In this document: positions 19,996 through 31,624 of the stretch, in pieces | Numbering within the stretch: position 1 is the stretch's first letter | How the letters are laid out: each line of letters starts with the position of its first letter | Source: Musa acuminata AAA Group | Taxonomy: Eukaryota > Streptophyta > Magnoliopsida > Zingiberales > Musaceae | Length of the DNA: 64,000 bases | Reading direction: 5' to 3' | Assembly (NCBI RefSeq): GCF_036884655.1 | Contig: NC_088340.1 | Coordinates: forward strand, 29,762,501 to 29,826,500 | The notes under the pieces: model-generated | What the model saw: only the letters and a program-made list of their open reading frames with translations | Databases searched by the model: none | What the model was told of the DNA's origin: nothing | Translations under genes and position numbers: made by a program

Positions 19996-20914
19996 AAACG
20001 TATACCATCATAAGCTAGGAGCAAGAGATGGTACCTTGATAGTGGATGCTTAAGGCATATGATCGGAGATCCATCTTAATTCTCTAAGCTCACTAGCATA
20101 TACGAAGGATATGTCACCTTCGGAGACAACAACAAGGGTAAAATCATTGGCAAAGGAACCATAGGTAACAAATCCAACTTCTTTATTGAAGATGTTTTGT
20201 TAGTTAATGGTTTAAAACATAACCTCTTGAGCATTAGTCAATTGTGTGATAAAGGATATATTGTTAAATTTGAATCTAATGCTTGCATTATTGAAAAACC
20301 ACACAAAAACATATCTATGATTGTATTAGAATAAAATAAAGTATACACTATTGACATTAATGATCTTTGTAATGAAATATGTTTTTCGGTTTTGAATGAC
20401 GATGCTAGCATGAAACTAATCACCCAAATTTCATCTAAAGAACTTGTAAGAGAAATTCCTCATATCACGTTCATCAAAGATAATGTGTGTGATTCTTGTC
20501 AATTAGGAAAATAAATAAAATGTAGCTTCAAACCTAAGAACCAAATAAGCACCTCTAGACCTTTGCAATTGATCCATATGGACTTGTTCGGACCAATTTC
20601 TATATCAAGCCTAGGAAGTAGCAAATACGCTTTTATCATTGTAGATTATTATAGTAGATACACATGGACTTATTTTTTAACACACAAAAGTGAATGCTTT
20701 AGATATTTCATCAAGTTTTGTAAACTTGTTCAAAATGAAAAGGGTTCTATGATTTCGTCAATTTGAAGTGATCACGGTGGTGAATTTCAAAACCGTAATT
20801 TTCAACAATTTTGTGAATCTAATGGATACAACCACAACTTTTCTACTCCAAGAAATCCTCAACAAAATAGAGTAGTAGAAAGAAAGTATAGAAATTTACA
20901 AAAATGATAAAACC
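19996..20914 (+). pseudogene. Copia B protease and integrase core
   Basis: Protease motif LDSGCLRHMIGDPS is at about 20025-20080, with a stop right after. GYVTFGDNNKGKIIGK and the LLSISQLCDKG region follow. Part of the integrase zinc finger is deleted (the WHRRLGH block is missing near 20400; CDSCQLGK is present). The core 20563-20905 has HMDLFGP, SDHGGEFQ and VVERKYR, so D, D and E are all visible. A TGA at 20764-20766 precedes SDHGGEF, and there are further stops before 20915. Confidence 0.88.
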
Positions 20915-22276
20915 ATGTTGAATGAACATAGCCTACCTAAATATTTTTGGGCTGAAGCCGTAAACACGACATGCTATGTCATGAATAGAGTTCTAGTAAG
21001 ACCCTTACGAACCAAAACTCCTTATGAGTTATGGAACAACAAAAAACCTAATGTTTCATATTTTAAAGTTTTTGGGTGTAAGTGTTTTATCTTGAATGAA
21101 AAAGATGCCTTAGGAAAATTTGATGCTAAATCCGATGAAGGAATTTTTCTTGGCTATTCTTCTATTTCTAAAGTATTTCATATATTTAATAAAAAAACAT
21201 TGATTATAGAAGATTTCATTCATGTTGTTTTCAATGAGGTTTCCGAAATTAAGAAAAATGATTTTGACGATGATGTTAATTTTGATGCTTTGAATTTAAA
21301 TGAAACCCTTTCTCCATTTAGCAACTTGGATGCATCTACTTCCGAAACATCCTTACCCAAGAATCGGAAGTATGTAGATGCTCATCCTAAGGAGCTAATC
21401 ATAAGAGACACATCTAAAGGGGTTCAAACTCATTTTTCTCTTAAGAATTTTTATATCGAGGCCACTTTTTTCTCCAAAATTGAACCTAAATATATTGATG
21501 AAGCCATGAAAGATGATTCATGGTTTATCGCCATACAAGATGAGTTAAATCAATTTGAGAGAAATAAGGTGTGGAAACTTGTTCCTAGGCCAAATGACCA
21601 TTTAGTTATTGGTACTAAATGGGTCTTTAGAAACAAGCAAGATGAATATGGTATCATGGTTAGAAACAAGGCTAGATTAATGGCCAAAGGTTTTAACCAA
21701 GAAGAAGGTATCGATTACGAAGAAACCTTCACTCCGATGGCTCGATTAGAAGCCATAAGGATGCTCCTTGCTTATGCTAGTAGTAATAATTTTAAGTTGT
21801 TTCAAATGGATGTTAAAAGTGCTTTTCTTAATGGCTTCATTTTCAAAGAAGTTTATATTGAACAACCTCCCAGATTTGAGAATGATAGTCTCCCTAATCA
21901 TGTGTTTAAATTGACTAAAGCTCCTTATGGTTTAAAACAAGCCCCAACGGCTTGGTATGAGAGACTTAGTTCATTTCTTATTGAAAATAATTTTTCTAAA
22001 GGCAAGATTGATACTACATTGTTTATCAAAAAGTTTAAAAATAATTTTCTTATTGTTCAAATTTATGTTGATGATATCATTTTCTGTTCTACGAATGAAT
22101 CTCTTTGTGAATCATTTGCTAAAGGTATGAGTCTTGAATTTGAAATGAATTTAATAGGGGAATTAGCCTTCTTTTTGGGCTTACAAATCAAACAACTAAG
22201 TAATAATATATTTCTTAGTCAAATAAAATATGCCTTAGATTTGCTAAAAAGGTTTATGGTATCCAAAAGCAATTAA
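20915..22276 (+). pseudogene. Copia B integrase C-terminus and reverse transcriptase
   Basis: About 453 open codons from [16 protein letters not shown] to KYALDLLKRF. RT motifs are [33 protein letters not shown] with catalytic Asp, and YVDDIIFCS. After KRF the reading breaks: about 230 bp of linker is deleted at about 22258 relative to copia C and A (no YRGMIGSLLYL block), joining to the RNase H piece in another frame. So polymerase motifs survive, but the protein is truncated. Confidence 0.93.
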
Positions 22277-22820
22277 GAGAATACTTATGTATCTTAAAGG
22301 AACCACAAATCTAGGATTATGGTATCCAAAATCTGAAAACTTTAAGCTAATTGCTTATGCTGATGCGGATTTTGCTGGATGTAGATTAGATAGAAAAAGC
22401 ACTTCAGGAACATGTCAATTTTTAGGGCACGCACTTGTTTCTTGGACTTCTAAGAAACAAAATTTGGTTGCACTATCTACAACTGAAACCGAGTACATTG
22501 CAGCTAGTGCATGCTGTGCACAAGTTGTGTGGATGAAAAACATCTTAGAAGATTATAAAGTTCATTTTAAAAATATTCTCATTAAATGTGATAACACAAG
22601 TATAATATGTTTAACAAAGAATCCCATTCAACACTCTAGAACAAAACATATTGATATTAGGCATCACTTTATACGAGATCATGTCACTAATCATGATGTA
22701 ATCCTAGAATTTATTGATACAAAATATCAATTAGTCGATATTTTTACAAAACCTTTAAATGAAGAACAATTTGATTTTATTAGAAGAGAATTAGGAATAT
22801 TAATATGTTCGAATGAATGA
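22277..22820 (+). pseudogene. Copia B RNase H
   Basis: Frame from RILMYLKGTTNLGLWYPKSE to the natural stop after FIRRELGILICSNE. RNase H acids are visible in AYADADFAGC, STTETEYIA and CDNTSIICL; TKHIDIRHHFIRDHV is intact. The start is set by the upstream deletion, not by a real initiation codon. Confidence 0.92.
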
Positions 22821-23894
22821 ATTTCATTTTTGGACTTTTCTTGATTTTTTAATCAATCACTTAAATTTTATGATACAAATTTTACAAGATGATAAGGTTT
22901 TGTGCTTCAATAACATGTTTACTTTGAAATTGGAAATTGTGTGCCTTGATAGTTTCTATGATTATGAGCATGTTATCATACATTGATGCAATATCATGTT
23001 TACTTTTATGATTATGATTTCTATTGAATATTGAGATGTTTTAATCATACATCGGATTCTTAATCTTTGAGTACTACAAAATACTAATGATTTTACCTCA
23101 TGCAAATAGTGATGAAAAGCTATGACAAAACACTTTATAAATGCATGAATTTGATGCATACTTTCTTTCCGGACTATCTTTCACTTAATATTTCTTGAAT
23201 GGAGCTTTCTTGAGTCTATGTCATATCAAGTTTATTTTTGATACATAGAAGTCATTGACAAATGCATCTTTCATGGATTTATCTCTTGTGAATTTTTAAA
23301 TTGAGAAATGGATTTGATATGATGATTCTTTGACATGAATTCCTTCTTGATGAAGGAAGAATTTTTTATTGAGATGAACACTTGCAATGATTTAATTTCA
23401 CATGAATATTTGATCCTTGTGAAAAATGAAGTATGATTTAATAAAACTCTTTTATCATTTTTAACTTCATTCAAAGCGTGATTTAATACCAAAATGTGGT
23501 AAATTGATGATAAATATATGTAATTTTACACTTGAAATGTTTGGATGTTAACTTTTCTTCATTATGATAAGATATCTAGAGCTTAACTTGTAATTTTACA
23601 AATTGATATCTTGTCATATAATGATGAAATTGCTATGATTGTTATCCTTCATATTTGAAATATCAAGACTTGAAAATGGATGTCATGCCTTGACATCATT
23701 TTCAGAATGTTACATCATGATAGGAATCATGATGTGTGTATTGATAAGTTTAAATGAACTTAACTTATCAATATGTCTCTTGAATTCAAAGGCTTTGAAT
23801 TCAAGAATGACTTTTCTCAAGTATGGCATAAAAATAGGGGGAGTTAAGGTTAACTCCGTCATCAATTGATTATCATCATCAAAAAGGGAGAGAT
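22821..23894 (+). other. 3' non-coding region and polypurine tract of copia B
   Basis: About 1.07 kb of AT-rich sequence with many ATGATT and CATGATT words. SIRE-type elements can carry an envelope-like gene here; I see none, only short random frames. The end AAAAAGGGAGAGAT (23881-23894) is the polypurine tract. Confidence 0.85.
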
Positions 23895-24071
23895 TGTTGA
23901 ATCTCGGATTTTGATGATGAAGTCAATTATCATTTATTGATCTAATCTATATGTTAAGAAAAGTGTACAGGATTAACTACGATGGCAGTAAGACATGCAG
24001 TAGGTGTTATACCGGAGTTAAGATCAAGATCACTTTGGGAGTTCTAGAGTTCGTCGGAAGTCCCGACGTTC
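23895..24071 (+). repeat. 3' LTR of copia B, segment 1
   Basis: Starts TGTTGAATCTCGGATTTTG and follows the 5' LTR to the TTCGTCGGAAGTCC area, where element I interrupts it. Continued at 28642. Confidence 0.93.
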
Positions 24072-24517
24072 TGTCACGGACAAACTTCGAAATAGGATGT
24101 TTGATGTAATGCTTATGTATGTCCGTGTCTTTTGGCATGTTCATGCCTTGTACAGCATGTAGAGGGGCGACCGAAGGCTTAATAGTCCCATTTTAGTTGG
24201 GTTGGTGGCCTCTTTAGGCTTATAAATAAAGGTTGTGTCATGTGGACACGTGCGAGAGATTTTCGGTTTATAATGGACCATTTTACCCTTTGTTATGCCA
24301 CTGTTCAGAGCTTGTAAATTCTGTTTGTAATTTGCATTGTCTATGAAGTATTTTTCGGAGATGTTTGCTTGTGGATCCCGATTGAGGCGTTCTCTTTAAC
24401 CCGTTCTCTCTTTTGTTGGTCCTAAGGGACAATGGGAGGCTTCGGGGAGGTTGACCTTTGCGGACGGACACGCAAGGGTGCCGCACGACTTAGGCAAATC
24501 CAGCTAAGTCTGTGACA
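24072..24517 (+). repeat. 5' LTR of element I
   Basis: 446 bp, with a 7-bp terminal inverted repeat TGTCACG/CTGTGACA-like. A TATA-like GGCTTATAAATAAAGG is at about 24216-24231. Differences from the 3' copy are few and mostly C-to-T or G-to-A. Confidence 0.9.
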
Positions 24518-27500
24518 GATGGTATCAGAGCGGGACAAGCACTCATAGAAACACTTAGCATGCAAACGTGGGGGACCTAGTGGGGCTGCGTTGAGGGCAG
24601 TCAGCACACGCGCGACCGTTTGGGGGAAAACGGGCATGGAGATGTAGGGAAAAGGAGTCGCTCGGTGGAGCGGGCATCTGACATTGGCATTCAGAGGAAT
24701 GGCCAACCCTTCGCGCAAGAGGCACCACGAGAACAGGCAAGCTGGGATAAATGTGGAGCGCACAAAGGTTGGGATGGCTGAGTTTGAGCTATGGCTCAAC
24801 GTTGACAACTATACTTGATGGTGCTCAAGGCAAGCGAGGCACTTGGTAAAGGATGAGACCATCCAAGGTGGAATGAGTTGCTCAACGACCAAAAGAGTTA
24901 TGCAAAGCTTACAGAGGTGAGGGGAATTGCTAACTCGAAGAATTTGGTACTCATGCATGGGCTTGTATGCGGACGATGGAATGTTCGTGGCCATCCCAAG
25001 GTGACCGAAACTCGGCGCCATGGAGCATTGAAACTTTCTCTTCGGCATGTGAAGGATACGTCCGTAGGAGGCTGAAGTGTGCAACGAGTTCATCATGTTG
25101 CTAGGCCTTGAGGGGCGCAGCGGGGGCTGTATTGACGGGGAGGTGCAATCTAGCAAGTGCGTTTACAGGAGGCAGAACAATGCACAGTTTGTTCAGCAGA
25201 TCGGAGTAGTCCAAGGGGATGGTGGTCTCCGAAACGAAGAGAGATGTTGCTCCAATGGGATAGTTATCCAGGAGGGATAAGTCCCGGCTCTCCAGAGGGA
25301 GAATCATATGAGACGGACCTCACAAGTTGAGGAGGAGTACCTCAACAAACAACAACTCCACGAAGCTCGATGGACTGAGCAAGCGACGAGGAGTCGTCGC
25401 ATGATCTCGCTTGAGAGAATGCATTGGTGGATGCATTGCGAGATCAAGTGGGGGAGCGACCCAAAGCAACTTAAATGAAGGCACACTTGGAGTCGATCTG
25501 GAGATCGGACTCAAAAGAGGGCTGACCCGTGGAATGGTGGGCGCGAGGGCCACCATCGACTCAATGCAAAAACGAGGAGCGGAGCAACTTGGGTGTAACT
25601 TGGCGAAGTACTCAAGCCGCATGAAGGGAGCCAGCATAGAAGTTGGAACGTGGAGCAGAGGCACAGTGCTTTCCTTAGACAGAGGTCAAGGACATGAACT
25701 CTTGCAGAGGCAAGAGTAGGATCATGTTGTTCCATGGGTCCTTCATTATGTCGGAGCGGACTCATCTTGCATGATGCCAAAGACGAAGGGAGCTTTGGGG
25801 CACATGCACCTTATCTCGGAGGAGCATTTGATGGAGGAACTAAGGCGACTCAATTTGCAGAGGCGAAGTTGGGTTCAGAAGGCCTTAGCACGGGACAAGA
25901 GGACGCAGAGGCGGGTACTCTTGAAGAATATGCCACAGTGTTGTCATTCAAGTTGCCATGAAGGAAGCAGTACGTAGCGGTGATTGTGCTGGTAGGGGCA
26001 GAGGCCCAGGATCCAGACAATGGTGCACAAATTACAGTGAAGTTGGTGGACTTCGGGAGCTACTAGGCGACGAACTGTCCTAGAGCGGTGCTTCATCTAG
26101 GTGTGACCCAAGAGTGGGTGGATAAAGGTCGATTGCCAAAGTAGCGAACAAAATCAAAGGTGGAGGAGACCCTGCGATGTATTGGCAGAGGCCACACATG
26201 GAGGGTTCACAATTCGAGTTTATTCCACAAGGATCAGAATGCAATGGAGATGTCACCAGGAGGCGACATGGTGCAGCGGATCGTGGTGGAACAGTTCGTG
26301 GCAATGCGATACACACGACATAGTCCCGGGAGGGACTTGATCATATGGAGGTATGATCGGGAGCTACTGGAAGCTCCACTTCGGTGAACAACACAACGAC
26401 AAGAAGGGCTATGGATTCAAGGAGTGAAGGCCATGGTACCGCAGAGGCGGGTCTTCCGAGCGTGCATCGAATTTTGCATGGGATGAAAACCTTGGTCATC
26501 AGCATATGGGGGCTGTGTTCCACCAAGGGAAAAGTTCGAATGCAAGTACCAGTGAGTTCCATGGGAGGAACTTGATCATGCAGAGGTATGATCGAAGCAG
26601 TTGGAGAGTTGGACTGCTCCAGAGCTCATATTTGCTTAAGGGAGCCCGGCAAGTCAGAGGACAAGGCTGAGTAAGCGAACGTTGCTACCAAGGAAGCTAA
26701 GGAGAACAGAATTGGTGCAAACCCTACAACGTGATGGTAGAGGCCATGCATGGGAGTTGTAGTCTGTCTCTCCATCGACCAAACAGACTGCTTGGAGAAC
26801 ACAGAGGTGTTGAAGCAGGGGGGATCGAAAGGGGCGAGGAAGTGACGACGAGTCTAGAGGGACTTAGCTACCTAAAATCAAGCATCAGTTAGAATGGAGG
26901 TGGACTCAGAGGAGTGCCACAGAGACATTTCTACTGATCGTGAAGAAAAGGGATGCAGATGCGAGGCGACGGATAGTAGGGCCATGGGCATGGCAGCGCC
27001 ATGGTACCGTAGAGGCGGGACTTCCGTGAAAGTCATTTATCCTTTGTTCTCATGGAGGGAGAGTGCTTGGTCGTGAAAGGGGCCGAGGAGGTGGAGCATG
27101 CAGAGGCAATCTCCAAGTACCGAGACAAGGCTGAAGGGCAGAGGCCGAGGAACTTCATAAGACCGGTGTCAATGAGCTTCTCATCAAGATAGCCGAAAGT
27201 GAAGGACTTCGGGTCATGCAAGAGTGCATAACCAAGGACGAAGCAAGCAGTACGCGGTGTTGTACCTTTGCTACTCAGTGGAGTAGGCGGCAGGGTTGAT
27301 GGAGAAGACGGTACAATCCCAGAAGCGACCAAACCTATGAGAGAACTACTCCAAGTTGGGGTGAAAACTTTCTGCATTCCAGAAGTTCAATGGCATTGAG
27401 AAGGTGAATCACAGTAGCTAACTCAACGCAAGGAGTACAAACACTTCAAGTGCTTCAAAAGTGTGAGCAAAGAGCAGGCGAAGGCTAGTAACCAGCTCGA

Positions 27501-28191
27501 TGCATGGAGTACAACCTCGAGGAGGCGGGCGAAGTCAAGTAACCTTTGCCTTCTCAACTCTTAAGAGAATGGGCGAAACCGAGTACCCCAATTCTCTTAT
27601 CTATCCAGCAGAGGAGCTTTGCACAAGTTCAAAGACCCTTCGGAGATAATGGAAGACAATAGTTGTCAAATCCTCACCAACGGTGATCAGTGCTACTGAG
27701 AGTAGATTGTTCGCTTCATTTCCCAACGAAATGCCAATCGAAAGCGAAAGTGATGCGAACCTACTTGGATGTGACAACTAAGTGAAAGAAGAGTCAATGA
27801 GCAAATTTTGTGGAGGAAGGTCCCAAAGCTTCAGAAGTTTACGAGACGATGCTCGTTAAAGCTCTAACAAGCATCCACCCAGTTCAAGCAGCATGAGGAA
27901 TTTGAGGGACTGGCGTAGTAAGGATGGTCTTTTCCTTCATCTGGGGGATCCGCAGGAATCAACAATGATCAACACAACTCAGCCAACCCCACACTAGAGT
28001 TAGAGTCATTGGTGAGTTGCAGCAGCATGGCGGATCAAAGGTTCGACTACTCAAAAATAGCAGCGGAGAGTAGTTGGGAGCCAAGAGGCGCATTGTAGCT
28101 GGAGTAGAAGATTGAAGACTCAGCAAAGGCGAGGAGTTGCAGTGTCGACAAAGGCTTCAACGAGGACGTCGAAGGAATAAGTGGGGGAGAA
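24518..28191 (+). other. Non-coding interior of element I
   Basis: No domain recognised in six frames; open frames are at most about 130 codons and overlap on both strands. The sequence is purine-rich on the plus strand, with recurring words such as GCAGAGGC and GAGGTATGATCG (about 26345, 26585) and GTACCG(C/T)AGAGGCGGG (about 26437, 27005). These look like old internal duplications. I see no gene. Confidence 0.7.
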
Positions 28192-28637
28192 TGTCACAGA
28201 CAAACTTCGAAACAGGATGTTTGATGTAATGCTTATGTATGTCCGTGTCTTTTGGCATGTTCATGCCTTATACAGCATATAGAGGGGCGGCCGAAGGCTT
28301 AATAGTCCTATTTTAGTTGGGTTGGTGGCCTCTTTAGGCTTGTAAATAAAGGTTGTGTCATGTGGACACGTGCGAGAGATTTTCGATCTGTAATGGACCA
28401 TTTTACCCTTTGTTGTGCCACTGTTCAGAGCTTGTAAATTCTGTTTGTAATTTGCATTGTCTATGAAGTGTTTTTCGGAGATGTTTGCTTATGGATCCCG
28501 ATTGAGGCGTTCTCTTTAACCCGTTCTCTCTTTTGTTGGTCCTAAGGGACAATGGGAGGCTTCAGGGAGGCTGACCTTTGCGGACGGACACGCAAGGGTA
28601 CCACACGACTTAGGCAAATCCAGTTAAGTCCGTGACA
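28192..28637 (+). repeat. 3' LTR of element I
   Basis: 446 bp, same ends as the 5' copy; starts TGTCACAGACAAACTTCG. Preceded by the polypurine tract at 28178-28191. Confidence 0.9.
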
Positions 28638-28641
28638 GTTC

Positions 28642-28920
28642 GTCGGAAGTTCTGTGGGAACCAACCGAGAAGTCCAATAGCTTGCCATAGAACCTCATCG
28701 GAACTCGCCAAGAAGATCGTCGCAAAGTCCAGGAGCTTGCCGTGAGTCCGCGGGAGCATCGTTGAGAGTTTGTTGAATGTTCGTCGAAAGCTCGCCGAAG
28801 AAAGGGATTGACGTATTGGAACACGAATTGCAGTAATCGTGTCTTAATTGTCGTACTTAAAGTGTAGATTAAGTTAGGATTGGGAGGTAATCCCACTAAC
28901 TTAATTAGGGGCCAACTAGG
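28642..28920 (+). repeat. 3' LTR of copia B, segment 2
   Basis: Continues B's LTR after element I (CGGAAGTTCTGTGGGAACCA) to GGCCAACTAGG, where element J enters. The 5' LTR equivalent is about 1160-1450. Confidence 0.92.
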
Positions 28921-30591
28921 TGCTAGTCATAAGTGCCCAGCAAGCCAATCACGTGAGTGATGGCACGTGTGACTTGATACAGAATCTTTTTGCTTATTAT
29001 ATTTTGACGTATATCACTTTATAACTATTGCATAAATGCATATATATTGTGATGTCCTTGGATTTGTGCAATGGGAATCGGATCGTGATGAGATCACGAT
29101 AATGAGATCGATTCACCTTTAAACACATATCCTAAATAATCCCGGTCATAGGTTACTCGAGAGGGACATCGTGATAACCGGATAGACTGGTGTGCTGTAT
29201 ACCCGTCCATATGATGGATGCAGCTGGTCTCATAGCTGCTCGTGTAGGGACACTAGGGATACAGTACAGGTGCTCATTGGAGAATGAGTTCACTGATTGA
29301 TCCGCTTACGGAATGCTGGATGGTTGATGATGCCTTATTGTCAGACAACAATTCCGTAGTCCTAGTGGTGTATCTGGTTCTTAGACTTGAGACACCAAGG
29401 ATGTCCTGTATGAGTGCTCCACTCTTTGATACCAGACTTATAGGTTTGGCTGTTCCCAGATCTAGTACAGCTGGTCATTGGGAGTGGTAGTCGACCTTAC
29501 GAGGGCTATTGAGTGTCGATAGAGGATCATCCACTCTCGGTATCATGAGAGGAATATCCCATGTGTTCTTGCTCAGACAAATCCCTGGCCAGGGTCATTC
29601 GGGTTGAGAGAGAAAGAGTTCTCCGGGAGAATCCGATTAGAGCGAGACTCGAGTAGAAACCGTATGGGTCTGACAGCACCATGCTCGATATACGGTCTCT
29701 GGGATATTAGATGGATGAGGGACTATAGGTACATGGTAACTGAGGACAGACAGGTCCAATGGATTGGATTCCCCTGTATCGTCTGGGGACTACGGCGTAG
29801 TGGCCTAGTACTTCCGTAGTCGATGAGTCGAGTGAATTATTACAGAGATAATAATTCACTTAGTTAGAAGGAGTTCTGACAGGTATGACTCACGGCCAGC
29901 TCGATATTGGGCCTAGAGGGTCACACACATATGGTAGGCATTGCGATGAGTAGAGGTTCGGATATGAGATATCCGACGGAGCCCTTATCTTATTGGATGC
30001 AGATCCAATACCCACTAGGGAAAGGACCCATTAGGGTTTTTGTTGGGAAATCATAAGGGGGCGACATCATATGCGCAGCGGAAGAACAAGAAAACAAAAA
30101 TCCCCGATTCCCAAAAAGATGTTCAAATATAATAAGCAAAAAGATTCTGTATCAAGTCACACGTGCCATCACTCACGTGATTGGCTTGCTGGGCACTTAT
30201 GACTAGCAGTTTTGACACGGGATCTCTATAAATAGGAGGGATTCACAGCCTCATAGGCTAGAGTCTTTGCTTGCCCTTCCTATTCTCCTCTCCCTCTCCA
30301 CCTCAGAGTAGGCCTGGAGTTTTGAGGAGCGTCGTCGCAACCCTGCTGTGTGGATCACCGCTAGAGAGGAGGACGCTTGACCTCCTTCACCCTCTCCTAA
30401 GGATCTGCAAGGAAACAGGGATATACGATCTCCCTAGGTAACACAATCTCTATACGCAGTTTTGTGTTTTTGCGGATTTTGCGCACCAATCTTCGCACGA
30501 CGATGAACATCTTTTTGGGAATCGGGGATTTTTGTTTTCTTATTCTTCCGCTGCGCATATGATGTCGCCCCCCCCCTATGATTTCCCAACA
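28921..30591 (+). repeat. 5' LTR of element J
   Basis: Starts TGCTAGTCATAAGTGCC and ends ATTTCCCAACA. The TATA box is in CTCTATAAATAGGAGGG (about 30224-30240). It is interrupted at 30041-30208 by an inverted mini-LTR. Open frames at 29284-29490 and 29604-29819 recur unchanged in the 3' LTR and are LTR sequence, not genes. Confidence 0.95.
30041..30208 (-). mobile_element. 168-bp deletion derivative of the J-family LTR, in reverse orientation
   Basis: Starts TGTTGGGAAATCATAAGG and ends TTATGACTAGCA, the reverse complements of the J LTR's end and start. The left about 87 bp match the LTR terminus and the right about 81 bp match the LTR beginning; about 1.33 kb between is missing, with the joint near 30125-30130. 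GTTTT flanks both sides (30036-30040, 30209-30213), and the intact 3' LTR at about 34305 has a single GTTTT. So it inserted after J arrived. Confidence 0.93.
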
Positions 30592-30592
30592 G

Positions 30593-30605
30593 TGGTATCA
30601 GAGCC
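30593..30605 (+). other. Primer-binding site of element J
   Basis: TGGTATCAGAGCC, an exact match to the initiator Met-tRNA type site, two bases after the LTR. Confidence 0.92.
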
Positions 30606-31624
30606 AGGTTGTTCGTGCGAATGATTGGTTTTTGAACTGCGTGTGTTGTGTTTAGGAAGAATATTGACGTCAAAATCGTTGACGCAAAAGCAAGGAAGGG
30701 CAGCAACAGTTGCTGCCCTCGATCTGCATGCCTGCAGCCAGCCGCAGCCGCAGCCAGGCAGCACAGCGCCGGCGCATGCGCAAGCGCTGTGCCTGCAGCA
30801 GCCGGCCGGCGGTCTGCTTGCAGCAGGCTTGCGGCCGGCGGGGCTGGGAGCCCGCTCGGTAGAAGCGCCTGCGGCCACTGAGCCCGCGGGCAGAGGCGCC
30901 GCGGGGCAGCAGCGCGGGCTGAGGCACCGCAGGGCAGCGGCGCCTGTGGCCGCTGCTCCCACGGGCAAAAACCCCGCAGGGGCGGCCGCCAGCGAGACAG
31001 CACCACCTGCGGGCGCTGACTCGCGGGCAGAACCGCCCGCGGAGGCGGCGGCGCCCGAAGAGGGAGCCCACCCGCAGCGGCATCGCCGCCAGCGGGCGTG
31101 CCGCCTGCAGGCGAGGGCAGTGCCCTCGCCCCGCCGCACAGGCCGCCGCCGGCAGGGTGGCGGCGGCGGCAGTAGCGAAAAGGGGAAAGGGTATTAGGGT
31201 TTTCTACGCAAAAGACAGTTTTGCCCCTCGGAATTTGAGAAATTCCAGTTTCTGTCTTTTGTCCAAATTATGAAAATACCCTTAGGAATTGAGAAATTCC
31301 CTATATATCCCTGATTTCAGAAAATATTAATTAATTAAAAGGTTTAGTTGATTATTATTTTTATTATTATCTAGTAGTCCTACATGATAATGATTATTTA
31401 TACATGTGATGTATGATGAGTGGACGGATGATCATGGACCGTGTGATGTGTGTACTTGTGATTATTATTATTGAGGTCTGCGAACCTCCATTATATTTCT
31501 CGTTTATTGTCGGGCCTGCGTGCCTATGATTAAGTTGTAATCACATGAGGAGGCGCAGCGGGAGCGTGGAAGCCATAGCGGGACCCACGAGACGGATGAT
31601 CGTGATGCATGAAGATGCATCAAG
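30606..31624 (+). other. Leader of element J with GC-rich core
   Basis: 30690-31180 is extremely GC-rich (GCCGGCGG, CCGCGGGC words) between AT-rich flanks. Several long frames are open on both strands through the GC block, as expected from composition, and none has gag features. Element K (46437-46900) and the right-hand element (63220-63570) have comparable blocks in the same place. Confidence 0.75.

Larger units (their letters stand above)
24072..28637 (+). mobile_element. Element I: non-coding LTR retrotransposon (LARD-like)
   Basis: LTRs of 446 bp each (24072-24517 and 28192-28637), TGTCAC...GTGACA, flanked by GTTC on both sides (24068-24071 and 28638-28641). The primer site ATGGTATCAGAGCGGGAC follows the first LTR. 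The polypurine tract AAGTGGGGGAGAA precedes the second. The 3.67-kb interior has no gag or pol motif on either strand. It fits a LARD, moved by another element's enzymes. Only a 4-bp duplication is certain, since 5 bp do not match. Confidence 0.88.

Noticed and set aside
22821..23894. Envelope-like gene of a SIRE-type element
   Set aside because: No frame above about 76 codons and no transmembrane pattern; only AT-rich non-coding sequence.
29284..29819. Two small ORFs repeated identically at 33550-34085
   Set aside because: They are LTR sequence of element J, duplicated because LTRs are duplicated.
30434..31197. Ala/Arg-rich frames of up to 190 codons on both strands
   Set aside because: GC-rich leader of element J; no gag motif and no agreement with the leader of K.
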